Of a stretch of 36,523 bases of DNA, positions 1-8,700 are shown piece after piece. Position 1 is the stretch's first letter; the number at the start of each line of letters is the position of its first letter. The stretch is taken from the NCBI RefSeq assembly GCF_900155545.1, contig NZ_LT732526.1, forward strand, positions 1,831,514 to 1,868,036, written 5' to 3'. Source of the stretch: Clostridium sp. Marseille-P2415. Lineage in GTDB: Bacteria; Bacillota; Clostridia; Lachnospirales; Lachnospiraceae. The notes beneath the pieces are model-generated. The model searched no databases, had not been told where the DNA came from, and saw only the letters and a list, made by a program, of their open reading frames with translations. The position numbers were made by a program, and so were the translations under genes.

Positions 1-879
<879 letters not shown>

Positions 880-890
880 ACCTAAATATT

Positions 891-922
891 AAAAGGGGAT
901 TGCCATCTGGCGATCCCCTTTT
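891..922 (+). terminator. Intrinsic terminator of the collagen-like gene
   Basis: AAAAGGGGATTGCC pairs with GGCGATCCCCTTTT around an ATCT loop. This gives a 14-bp stem with one G-U pair and a built-in T-tract, 11 bases behind the stop codon. Confidence 0.9.
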
Positions 923-1319
923 ATGTAGGTTACCTAGACCTTATAATAATCTTATTTGCGGTATTTTACGTTTTATAAAATTATAGGCGTTGTTAATACC
1001 ATCATTAAATAAAATTTAAAATTACACAATTATTGTTTAAGTACATCAATTAAGTACCTTACTCCTTTTTATAACATACTCATCTATTACTTATAACCTT
1101 AGCTATACCAAGGATAATAAGGATATCCGCGGAATAGAATAAAATTTATTAGAAATGCCTCCAGCTTTCTGATATTAATCTTTAAAAAAATATCAGAAGA
1201 TTAAATTTATATTTACTTATCACAATCAAACGATAAATCATAGCATGCTTAAATTCAATACTTGAAAACTTAAATTCATTACATGGCTTAACGCTTATAC
1301 ACTAACACCTCACGTTATG
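923..1319. other. AT-rich intergenic stretch, no gene seen
   Basis: About 400 bases of AT-rich sequence with stops in all frames and no start preceded by a ribosome-binding site. I see no RNA gene or convincing promoter. It separates the collagen-like gene from the convergent purL. Confidence 0.6.
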
Positions 1320-1425
1320 AAAAAGCAACACATTTGCAGGCCATATGAACCGCCCCCCATAAGTTAGATTTTTAGGTCTAACATATAGGGGGCACCTAAC
1401 ATAATCTGCAGATGTGTTGCTTTTT
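1320..1425 (-). terminator. Large two-tier hairpin behind purL, terminator-like on both strands
   Basis: The outer arms 1320-1339 and 1406-1425 form a 20-bp stem with one G-U pair and carry A-runs and T-runs at their ends, so either strand could terminate. The hairpin lies 56 bases behind the purL stop codon and is its likely terminator. The 66-base loop contains a second palindrome, listed separately. Confidence 0.75.
1347..1400. repeat. Inner palindrome resembling two facing insertion-sequence ends
   Basis: Arms 1352-1368 (GCCCCCCATAAGTTAGA) and 1377-1393 match at 15 of 17 positions around an 8-base centre. The left end reads TGAACCGCCCCCC, which resembles the terminal repeats of IS3/IS150-group elements. 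There is no transposase, so this could be a tiny non-autonomous relic or just a folded terminator loop. Confidence 0.45.
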
Positions 1426-1480
1426 CTTTTACAATATACTAGTCTTTAGCATACCAAGCTGTTATAAACGTATATCCTTA

Positions 1481-4400
1481 TCATTTAAAATAGTTTACAC
1501 CGGATTCAAAAATCTTCATATCCTGCTCACCGTAAATATTCATGGCAACGGCCTCGCCGCGGCGCTCGGAATGAGCCATCTTGCCAAGAATACGTCCATC
1601 CGGACTTGTGATACCTTCAATGGCCATATAAGAACCATTGGGGTTCCAGAATTCATCCATGGTCGGGCAGCCCTCTTCATCCACATATTGAGTAGCTACC
1701 TGGCCATTTTTAAACAGCTTCTTAAGCCATTCCTCACTCGCAACAAAGCGCCCCTCACCGTGAGATGCCGGATTACAGTACACGCCGCCTAATTCTGCGT
1801 TTAAAAGCCAGGGAGACTTATTGGTAACTACTTTTGTATAAACCATCCTTGAAACATGACGTCCAATAGTATTCATAGCCAGTGTCGGGGAATCTTTCCT
1901 CTGCTCCACGATCATCCCTTCCGGAACCAGGCCCAGTTTGATCATGGCCTGGAAACCATTGCAGATTCCTAACATCAGGCCATCCCTATCCTTTAACAGC
2001 TTCTCAATCTCTTCCCTGATCATTGGGTTGCGGAATACGGCAGCAAAAAACTTGGCAGATCCATCCGGTTCGTCACCTGCAGAAAACCCGCCGGGGAACA
2101 TGACAATCTGGGCCTTAGATATCTCATCGCGGTAAACGCGGGCGGACTCCCTGATGTCCCCGGCGCTTAAGTTTTTAAATACCCTTGTTACTACATTTGC
2201 CCCAGCCCGTTCAAATGCCTTTGTGCTGTCATACTCACAGTTGGTGCCCGGAAACACAGGTATAAATACATTCGGCTTTGCCACCTTATTCTTGCAAACA
2301 TAAATATCCTTTGTATCGTAAAGCACCTCGGCAACCGGAGTTTTTTCCGTTCCTGACTCAGTCGGAAATACGTGTTCCAGGGTTTCGGTCCATGCATGCA
2401 GCGTTTCAGCCATGGAAATAGCCGCATCACCATATTCAAATACACCGGTATCAGTCACTTCGCCTACAACCTCATAAGGAATCGCCAGTTCTCCAATCTT
2501 TCCTTCCGGGACCTCACATACAATATCGCCCCAGCCAGGTGCAAAGAAATCCTTCGGGTCCACATTCTGCCCGATCCTTATGCCCATCTTATTGCCGAAA
2601 GCCATCTTGCTGACAGATTCACAAAGGCCGTGGCCTTCCACCGCATAAGCGGAAATGATACGGCCTGCGGAGATATCCTCAAACATTTTTCCATACCCGC
2701 CCATAATCTGGCTGTAAACCGGCAGGTCATACGCATCTTTCCCGATCCGGAATAACACAATCCTGCTTCCCGCCTTCTTAAATTCCGGTGTAATGATATG
2801 CTTCCGGTTTGCGATATCCACTGCAAAGGAAACAAGCGTAGGCGGTACATCGATGTCCTGAAAGGTACCGGACATGCTGTCTTTCCCCCCAATGGATGGA
2901 AGTCCGAATCCAATCTGGGCATTGTAAGCGCCAAGAAGTGCTGCAAATGGCTGGCTCCAGCGTGCCGGATCCTCTGTCATTCTCCGGAAATACTCCTGGA
3001 ATGTAAAACGAATCTTCTTATAATCGCCGCCTGCTGCTACAATTTTGGCAACAGAGGATACGATTGCATAAACCGCGCCATGGTACGGACTCCAGCTTGA
3101 CAGATATGGATCAAAGCCATAGCTCATCATGGTAACGGTATCGGTCTTTCCTTTCATCATCGGAAGCTTCGCCACCATGGACTGGGTCTCTGTCAGCTGA
3201 TACTTACCGCCATAAGGCATAAACACACTGCCCGCTCCGATGGAACCGTCAAACATTTCCACAAGCCCTTTCTGTGAACATACATTCAAATCAGAAAGCA
3301 GATTCAGCCAGGATTCCCTTACATTAGAAATCTCCGGTTTCACAAAAACATTTCCTTCTCTTCCAGGAACTTCCATAACAACGGAAGCTTCCTGATGTGC
3401 CCCGTTGGTATCCAAAAATGCCCGGCTGATGTCTACAACGGTCTTTCCTCTCCAGTTCATCACAAGCCTTGGCTCTTCTGTTACAACAGCCACTGGAACA
3501 GCTTCTAAGTTCTCTTCTGCCGCATAGGCCAGGAACCGTTCCTCATCCCCCGGATCAATGACAACTGCCATGCGTTCCTGTGATTCCGAAATGGCTATTT
3601 CCGTACCATCCAGTCCCGCGTATTTCTTCGGAACCTTGTCCAGATCGATCCGTAAGCCATCCGCCAGTTCGCCAATGGCAACCGACACACCGCCGGCACC
3701 AAAGTCATTGCATTTCTTGATGATCCTGCTCACTTCTTCTCTGCGGAATAAACGCTGTATTTTACGTTCTGTCGGTGCGTTTCCTTTCTGGACCTCAGCT
3801 CCGCATGTCTCAATGGAAGCCTCTGTATGGACTTTGGAGGAACCGGTTGCACCGCCGCAGCCGTCACGTCCGGTCCGGCCGCCAAGCAGAATGATGATAT
3901 CACCCGGATCAGACGTCTCCCGGATGACATTCTTTCTTGGAGCCGCGCCCATGACCGCTCCGATTTCCATTCTCTTAGCTACAAAATTGGGATGATAAAT
4001 CTCCTTCACATACCCGGTTGCCAGACCGATCTGGTTTCCGTAGGAACTGTAGCCGCTTGCAGCGCCGGTCACGATCTTTCTCTGGGGCAGCTTGCCCTTT
4101 AATGTTTCGTTTAATGGCTTTGTCGGGTCTGCCGCTCCGGTTATGCGCATGGCCTGATATACATAAGTGCGTCCGGAAAGAGGGTCACGGATCGCGCCGC
4201 CAAGACAGGTGGCGGCCCCGCCGAAGGGTTCAATCTCAGTCGGATGGTTATGGGTTTCATTTTTGAAATTTACAAGCCATTCTTCTTCCGCACCGTCATT
4301 TAAAACCGGTACAACGATGCTGCAGGCATTGATTTCATCGGAAACTTCCAGATCTTCCAGCTTTCCTTCCATGCGCAGCTTTTTCATCGCCATGAGGGCT

Positions 4401-5230
4401 AAATCCATGAGGCAGACAAACTTGCCGCTTTTGCCCTTTAACACCGCTTCCCGGTCGGCAAGATACTGGTTATAAGTATCCTCCATCGGCTTCCGGTAAT
4501 CACCGTCTGTAAAAGTTACATCCTTTAACTCAGTCTGGAACGTGGTGTGGCGGCAATGGTCAGACCAATACGTATCCAGCACCCTGATTTCCGTCATGGA
4601 AGGATCCCGTTGTTCTTCGGTTCTGTAATAATTCCGGATATGGAGAAAATCCATAAAGGTCATAGCCAGATTTAAAGAATCATATAATTCCCTTAATGTG
4701 TCTTCTGCAAACTCCCTGAAGCCATGAAAAATAATCACATCAGCAGGAGTCTCGAACACCGTAATGAGGGTTTCCGGTTTTGCCTCATCTGTTTCCCTGG
4801 AATCCACCGGATTGATGCAAAAAGATTTAATATCGGAAATCTCAGTGTCCGTAAGAGTGCCGGAGATCACATAGGTCGTTGCGGATTTGATTACAGGTTC
4901 CTCGTCTTCCTTTAACAGCTTGACGCATTGCTCTGCGGAGTCAGCCCGCTGGTCAAACTGGCCCGGCAGGTATTCCACTGCAAATACCGCATCACCTTCA
5001 TTTCTGGGAAAGGCCTCCTCATAAACCTCATCCACCGGAGGCTCGGAAAAAATAGCGGTAAGAGCCAGCCCATAGATTTCATCGGATAGATTTTCAATAT
5101 CATAGCGGATCAGCACCCGCACATTGGTCACTGTGCCGATGCCAAGATAGCTTTTGATTTCCTCTTTTAATTCATTGGCTTTTACGGCATAAGCTGGCTT
5201 TTTTTCAACGTACACTCTTCTTACACTCAT
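1481..5230 (-). CDS. purL: Phosphoribosylformylglycinamidine synthase, single-chain form
   Basis: This is the fourth step of de novo purine synthesis: FGAR, ATP and glutamine give FGAM in the cytosol. The 1249-residue chain fuses the N-terminal PurS-like region (1-80), the two AIRS-type ATP-binding halves (NHPTEIEPFGGAATCLGG, then IGGKDSMSG) and a C-terminal class I glutaminase of about 250 residues. The glutaminase has the nucleophile in LGICNGFQ and the His/Glu pair in NPASHGEGRF. The length and order match the clostridial single-chain clade, so no separate purQ or purS is needed. The ATG is supported by AAGGAGGAAATT directly upstream. It stands alone and is convergent to the collagen-like gene. 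Confidence 0.97.
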   Translation of the reverse strand: MSVRRVYVEKKPAYAVKANELKEEIKSYLGIGTVTNVRVLIRYDIENLSDEIYGLALTAIFSEPPVDEVYEEAFPRNEGDAVFAVEYLPGQFDQRADSAEQCVKLLKEDEEPVIKSATTYVISGTLTDTEISDIKSFCINPVDSRETDEAKPETLITVFETPADVIIFHGFREFAEDTLRELYDSLNLAMTFMDFLHIRNYYRTEEQRDPSMTEIRVLDTYWSDHCRHTTFQTELKDVTFTDGDYRKPMEDTYNQYLADREAVLKGKSGKFVCLMDLALMAMKKLRMEGKLEDLEVSDEINACSIVVPVLNDGAEEEWLVNFKNETHNHPTEIEPFGGAATCLGGAIRDPLSGRTYVYQAMRITGAADPTKPLNETLKGKLPQRKIVTGAASGYSSYGNQIGLATGYVKEIYHPNFVAKRMEIGAVMGAAPRKNVIRETSDPGDIIILLGGRTGRDGCGGATGSSKVHTEASIETCGAEVQKGNAPTERKIQRLFRREEVSRIIKKCNDFGAGGVSVAIGELADGLRIDLDKVPKKYAGLDGTEIAISESQERMAVVIDPGDEERFLAYAAEENLEAVPVAVVTEEPRLVMNWRGKTVVDISRAFLDTNGAHQEASVVMEVPGREGNVFVKPEISNVRESWLNLLSDLNVCSQKGLVEMFDGSIGAGSVFMPYGGKYQLTETQSMVAKLPMMKGKTDTVTMMSYGFDPYLSSWSPYHGAVYAIVSSVAKIVAAGGDYKKIRFTFQEYFRRMTEDPARWSQPFAALLGAYNAQIGFGLPSIGGKDSMSGTFQDIDVPPTLVSFAVDIANRKHIITPEFKKAGSRIVLFRIGKDAYDLPVYSQIMGGYGKMFEDISAGRIISAYAVEGHGLCESVSKMAFGNKMGIRIGQNVDPKDFFAPGWGDIVCEVPEGKIGELAIPYEVVGEVTDTGVFEYGDAAISMAETLHAWTETLEHVFPTESGTEKTPVAEVLYDTKDIYVCKNKVAKPNVFIPVFPGTNCEYDSTKAFERAGANVVTRVFKNLSAGDIRESARVYRDEISKAQIVMFPGGFSAGDEPDGSAKFFAAVFRNPMIREEIEKLLKDRDGLMLGICNGFQAMIKLGLVPEGMIVEQRKDSPTLAMNTIGRHVSRMVYTKVVTNKSPWLLNAELGGVYCNPASHGEGRFVASEEWLKKLFKNGQVATQYVDEEGCPTMDEFWNPNGSYMAIEGITSPDGRILGKMAHSERRGEAVAMNIYGEQDMKIFESGVNYFK

Positions 5231-5299
5231 AATTTCCTCCTTGTAAAGAATCCTTATGGTTTATCAGGGCAAAATACTCCCTGCTATTCTCGTGTAATC

Positions 5300-5308
5300 A
5301 TCATACCA
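5300..5308 (-). promoter_or_regulatory. Possible extended -10 promoter of purL
   Basis: On the minus strand TGGTATGAT is an extended -10 element, about 70 bases before the purL ATG. No good -35 stands 17 bases upstream. No purine-riboswitch-like fold was recognised in the short leader. Confidence 0.4.
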
Positions 5309-5413
5309 CAAAACATATCAATTAGTGAAATTAATATATCTTATGTTATTAATCAGTAATATTAATATTTCTGACTTGCCATGCTCCCTGCCGAAAACGT
5401 TTGACATTCATAA

Positions 5414-5453
5414 GAAAAAAAGGACTGGAAAGAATTAAACTCCTTCCCAATCC
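5414..5453 (-). terminator. Intrinsic terminator of the phosphofructokinase gene
   Basis: On the minus strand GGATTGGGAAGGA pairs with TTCTTTCCAGTCC through several G-U pairs, followed by seven T residues. It begins 7 bases after the stop codon and isolates the gene from purL. Confidence 0.85.
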
Positions 5454-5459
5454 ACCCGG

Positions 5460-6701
5460 TTATTTTTTATCCGTATAATACAAATGCCTTGGCAGCCCAT
5501 CTGCCATAATGGGAGTTAATTCTGCCTGAATCAAAGGCCGTATGTAGTTTACAAACTCCTCCATTACATAATCACCGGTCTCATTGATCCATTCTCCCGG
5601 AACCTTTTTCTCTATATTGGCTACCTTATGCACATCGTAAATATCTGTCACGCAAATATATGGGTCGTCGGAGATGCGCTTTAAAATAACCATTTTTCCC
5701 GTCTCTCCTTCAAAGGCTGCCTTCACGGCCGCTCCCCCTACCTGAAAGGCTTCCGTAATATCAACCCGGGATACGATGTGGGAAGCACATCGCTGTAAGG
5801 AGTTAAACTCAATGGCTCTGGTCTTGCAGCCCACTTCCCTGGAGATCTTCTCCGCAAGGAACCTGGCGGCTCCCGTAAGCTGCCGGTGTCCAAAGGCATC
5901 CACGTAATCAACGTTGTCGGTCAGCTCACAGACATAGCGCCCATCCGCTACCTTCACTCCTTCTGAAATGGCTGCCACAACAGACTTTTTCCTTTTGTGC
6001 AATTCTGCAATCTTTTTCATAAAATCATTTACGTCAAAGGGAATTTCAGGGAGAAAGATCAGATCCGGCCCTTCGCAGTCCTCGCACCTTGCCAGAGCTG
6101 CCGCTCCCGTAAGCCAGCCCGCATTGCGTCCCATGATCTCCAACAGGGTCACATTCTGCTGGTCATATACAAGACCGTCACGGATCACCTCTTTTGTTAT
6201 GGAACCTATGTATTTGGCAGCGCTCCCATAACCCGGTGTATGATCCGTTGCCGCCAGGTCGTTATCAATGGTCTTGGGAACGCCCATGAAACGAATTCGG
6301 CTGCCGTTTAATATAGAATAATCAGAAAGCTTTTTAATGGTATCCATGGAATCATTTCCGCCGATGTAAAAGAAAAATTCCACCTCCATTTCATCGAGGA
6401 TCCGGAATATCTTTTTATAGATTTCCTGATCTTCGCAGATTTCCGGAAGCTTGTAACGGCAGGATCCCAGATAAGAGGAGGGGGTGCGTTTTAAAAGCTC
6501 GATATCCAGATCATTTCTGATGTGCTCCGATAAATCCACCACCCGCTCCTCCAGGAGTCCCTGGATGCCGTGGAGCATTCCATAAACCGTCTTTGCTCCT
6601 CTGTCCCTTGCAGTTTTATAAACCCCAACCAGGCTGGAATTGATGACTGCAGTCGGACCGCCTGACTGTCCTACGATCACGTTTCCTCTTATTTCTTTCA
6701 T
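5460..6701 (-). CDS. pfp: 6-phosphofructokinase, probably pyrophosphate-dependent
   Basis: It phosphorylates fructose 6-phosphate to the 1,6-bisphosphate in glycolysis. The fold is clear: GQSGGPTAVINS at residues 11-22, GGNDS at 114-118, PKTIDND at 142-148 and MGRNAGW at 190-196. Family knowledge links an Asp at the second position of GGxD, together with Lys in PKTIDND, to PPi rather than ATP as donor; ATP enzymes have Gly at both. Both PPi marks are present, so PPi dependence is inferred. The length of 413 residues fits the PPi-type clade better than the 320-residue ATP enzyme. The ATG has TCCTCCC (GGGAGGA) 9 bases upstream. A good promoter with a palindrome precedes it. Confidence 0.9.
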   Translation of the reverse strand: MKEIRGNVIVGQSGGPTAVINSSLVGVYKTARDRGAKTVYGMLHGIQGLLEERVVDLSEHIRNDLDIELLKRTPSSYLGSCRYKLPEICEDQEIYKKIFRILDEMEVEFFFYIGGNDSMDTIKKLSDYSILNGSRIRFMGVPKTIDNDLAATDHTPGYGSAAKYIGSITKEVIRDGLVYDQQNVTLLEIMGRNAGWLTGAAALARCEDCEGPDLIFLPEIPFDVNDFMKKIAELHKRKKSVVAAISEGVKVADGRYVCELTDNVDYVDAFGHRQLTGAARFLAEKISREVGCKTRAIEFNSLQRCASHIVSRVDITEAFQVGGAAVKAAFEGETGKMVILKRISDDPYICVTDIYDVHKVANIEKKVPGEWINETGDYVMEEFVNYIRPLIQAELTPIMADGLPRHLYYTDKK

Positions 6702-6733
6702 ATCCGCGTTTCCTCCCTGACCACGATCCTATT

Positions 6734-6749
6734 TTGTAAGTACTTACAA
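6734..6749. promoter_or_regulatory. 16-bp perfect palindrome, candidate operator
   Basis: TTGTAAGTACTTACAA is a perfect palindrome placed about 15 bases downstream of the -10 box of the phosphofructokinase promoter. A repressor bound there would block initiation. The cognate protein is not identified. Confidence 0.6.
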
Positions 6750-6763
6750 TTTGTAATAATGTT

Positions 6764-6792
6764 ATCATAATATAGAGAAAACGGAAAATCAA
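6764..6792 (-). promoter_or_regulatory. Sigma-A promoter of the phosphofructokinase gene
   Basis: On the minus strand TTGATT (6787-6792) and TATGAT (6764-6769) are separated by 17 bases. The palindrome at 6734-6749 falls just behind the expected start of transcription. Confidence 0.75.
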
Positions 6793-6919
6793 CCGTAGAT
6801 AATAAATTCACAATTTTACATTGTTTTACAACGGATACACTTTATAAATCCAGTTCCTTTTCGGAGATTTTTCTCGTTCGATCATTTCGACATAATTCGA
6901 CATTTTTTTACAAAAGTAC

Positions 6920-6948
6920 TTGAATGTTTTCAGGTTTTACAATATAGT
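6920..6948 (+). promoter_or_regulatory. Sigma-A promoter of the small protein gene
   Basis: TTGAAT (6920-6925) and TATAGT (6943-6948) are 17 bases apart, 36 bases before the start codon of the 105-residue gene. Confidence 0.75.
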
Positions 6949-6984
6949 AGTAAAGGATTTTTAACAAAAGGAGCGTTACATTCT

Positions 6985-7302
6985 ATGGATCTTGATCAAC
7001 AATTAAAGGACTTATCCCGGAAATATTCATTTGAAAACACCCACTTCAAAACAGATGGACAGAATCCCAGCCTGGAGGTATGCTTACAGCTAAATGAGGA
7101 ACATATTGAAACGTTCATTCATAAGGCCGGACAGCTTAAATCCATTGTGGAATCCTGTGCCGATATGGTCGGTATCTTCGATCATTCCACTTCAAAGGAG
7201 GTCCTTATGCAGACTTCCCTGCGCTGTGCAGGAAGCAACCGGCTGTATATCCGCACCACCCCTTCCATGCTGAAAATTCTGGTGGAAACACTGTTTGATT
7301 AA
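6985..7302 (+). CDS. Conserved-looking small protein of unknown function, 105 aa
   Basis: I do not recognise a named family. The protein is a soluble, mixed alpha/beta chain without signal peptide or membrane segment. It starts MDLDQQLKDLSRKYSFENTH and has two short Cys-containing stretches (ESCADMVGIF and LRCAGSNRLY), too far apart for an obvious metal site. AAAAGGAGCG stands at proper distance before the ATG and a clean promoter lies upstream, so it is very probably a real, separately transcribed gene. It is divergent from the phosphofructokinase and convergent to the histidine phosphatase, from which it is separated by 17 bases holding a 7-bp inverted repeat. Confidence 0.75.
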   Translation: MDLDQQLKDLSRKYSFENTHFKTDGQNPSLEVCLQLNEEHIETFIHKAGQLKSIVESCADMVGIFDHSTSKEVLMQTSLRCAGSNRLYIRTTPSMLKILVETLFD

Positions 7303-7319
7303 GAAAAGCACGGCTCTCC

Positions 7320-7931
7320 TTAATCCGTTAAATGAGCGGTATCATTGATTTCCAACAGCATAAAGTCTTCCGTAAGAGGATTATAATGAAAGGTTGTAAT
7401 GCTTGCATTCTCTACGATTATGCTCTCTTCCTCCTGGCTGCCCTGCATCATATAAGAAACCAGATGGGCCACCGTAGCTCCGTGCGAAACAACCGCAACA
7501 TCCTCTCTTCCGTTGGTTGTCTTTAAAATTTCTTTTAACGACCACACACAGCGCTTTATTACATCCTCCTGGGTTTCTCCCCCCGGCGGGGTGAACTCAG
7601 CCGGATTAAAATACCAGCGCTCGTATTCCCCCGGATACGCTTCCCGGATCTCATCCCATGTCATGCCTTCCCATTTCCCGAATTCTACCTCGATGAGCTG
7701 CGGCATGGGACAGATTTCCACCTTCTGCCTTTGGCTGATCCTCTCAGCCGTTTCCATGGCCCGTGTTAAGGTGCTGGAAAAAATCCTGGTAACAGGGCGG
7801 GTATCCATGCCCTCTGCCAGCTGTTCTGCCTGCCTGCGTCCCACTTCATTTAACGGAATGTCATGGCTCCCCTGGATCTTTCCCCGGATGTTCCAGTCTG
7901 TCTGTCCATGGCGTATCAGATATATCTTCAT
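7320..7931 (-). CDS. Histidine phosphatase family protein (phosphoglycerate mutase-like)
   Basis: The N-terminus IYLIRHGQTDWN carries the RHG motif whose His forms the phosphohistidine. The second catalytic His is in VAVVSHGATVAHL near residue 150, and the acid is in IEVEFGKWEGMTWDEI near residue 86. The length of 203 residues is normal for the cofactor-independent-looking branch that includes GpmB, CobC/AlpC and PhoE-like broad phosphatases. The substrate cannot be told from sequence. The ATG is preceded by GGGAGAGATAAA. The gene lies 18 bases behind the sigma-like gene and probably shares its transcript. Confidence 0.9.
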   Translation of the reverse strand: MKIYLIRHGQTDWNIRGKIQGSHDIPLNEVGRRQAEQLAEGMDTRPVTRIFSSTLTRAMETAERISQRQKVEICPMPQLIEVEFGKWEGMTWDEIREAYPGEYERWYFNPAEFTPPGGETQEDVIKRCVWSLKEILKTTNGREDVAVVSHGATVAHLVSYMMQGSQEEESIIVENASITTFHYNPLTEDFMLLEINDTAHLTD

Positions 7932-7949
7932 TTTATCTCTCCCGGTCCA

Positions 7950-8558
7950 CTATATTTCGTAATTGTAATCCCCGTATTCCTTGTCCTCCGTGATTTCAAT
8001 GCCTTCTACTCCGGCCAAGGCTTCCATATCCATATTTTCGGCATTCATGCTCATGGCATCCATAGCCATTTTCATGATCCCCTTTATTTCTTCCACGGTC
8101 ATTTTCATCTTCTCTGCCAGCTCCTCAACAGTGGCTTCCCGTCCCAATTCCCCGGCAAGAGCCTGGGATACCTGCTGAAGTACATTTACCCGGGCAGCCA
8201 GTTCTTCCCCGGTCCGGTCCGCAAACTGCTGTTCCTCCACAGCCAGTTCAAGGGCCTTCCTGATCTTCTGGCTGGCAAAGCTGTCAAAATCCGGCCCATC
8301 TTCAATCCCTGCATACTCATCCACTGCCAGAATCAAAGCCATATTCGCTTCCTGGACCAGATCCGTCATGAGTACGCCTCTGCCGTCATACTCCTTTGCA
8401 TATTCCAGTGCAACCCGTAAATTTCCTTCAACAAGCCTTTTTTTCGCTTCTTCACTGCCCTCTGCGGCTTCCTTTAAAAGCTTTCCCTGCTCTTCCAGGG
8501 TGCAGGGAGCAATGTCTCCCATTTCTTCCAGATACATCTGGTAAAAATCATCATGCAT
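7950..8558 (-). CDS. Sigma-70-like protein lacking region 4
   Basis: Residues 38-110 follow sigma region 2 closely: RLVEGNLRVALEYAKEYDGR matches the RLVEANLRLVxxIAKKY consensus, and TDLVQEANMALILAVDEY matches LDLIQEGNxGLMKAVEKF. Residues 128-165 look like region 3 (GREATVEELAEKMKMTVEEI). The aromatic WWIRQ patch of region 2.3, needed for melting, is replaced by SQKIRK. Region 4, which reads the -35 box, is absent. Instead there is an acidic, Met-rich tail (residues 166-202) ending EYGDYNYEI. It may bind RNA polymerase as a decoy or accessory factor, or be a decayed sigma factor kept for another job. The Shine-Dalgarno GGAG lies 12 bases from the ATG, rather far. Confidence 0.8.
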   Translation of the reverse strand: MHDDFYQMYLEEMGDIAPCTLEEQGKLLKEAAEGSEEAKKRLVEGNLRVALEYAKEYDGRGVLMTDLVQEANMALILAVDEYAGIEDGPDFDSFASQKIRKALELAVEEQQFADRTGEELAARVNVLQQVSQALAGELGREATVEELAEKMKMTVEEIKGIMKMAMDAMSMNAENMDMEALAGVEGIEITEDKEYGDYNYEI

Positions 8559-8608
8559 ACGATTCTTTCACTCCTTCTCTTTTTATTAACCTGATTCCTG
8601 TGCCCGTT

Positions 8609-8637
8609 ACTATACCGCACACCAGGAAATTTGTCAA
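8609..8637 (-). promoter_or_regulatory. Sigma-A promoter of the sigma-like/phosphatase operon
   Basis: On the minus strand consensus TTGACA (8632-8637) and TATAGT (8609-8614) stand 17 bases apart. It is back-to-back with the lysR promoter: the two -35 boxes are separated by only 5 bases. A protein bound there could affect both. Confidence 0.85.
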
Positions 8638-8642
8638 ATTCC

Positions 8643-8672
8643 TTTACAAATCAATCAAATCCGTGATAGAAT
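8643..8672 (+). promoter_or_regulatory. Promoter of the LysR gene
   Basis: TTTACA (8643-8648) and TAGAAT (8667-8672) are 18 bases apart, 28 bases before the start codon. The region GGAAATTTGTCAAATTCC (8625-8642) just upstream is a near-palindrome and a plausible LysR autoregulatory site. Confidence 0.65.
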
Positions 8673-8700
8673 GTCCTTATATTTATAAGGAGGACTAATA

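Noticed and set aside
1412-1792. Plus-strand open frame over the purL 3' end
   Set aside because: It overlaps the well-supported purL gene on the other strand and has no ribosome-binding site.
5231-5413. Possible purine riboswitch in the purL leader
   Set aside because: The leader from the -10 box is only about 65 bases, and I see neither the conserved purine-aptamer core nor an expression-platform hairpin.
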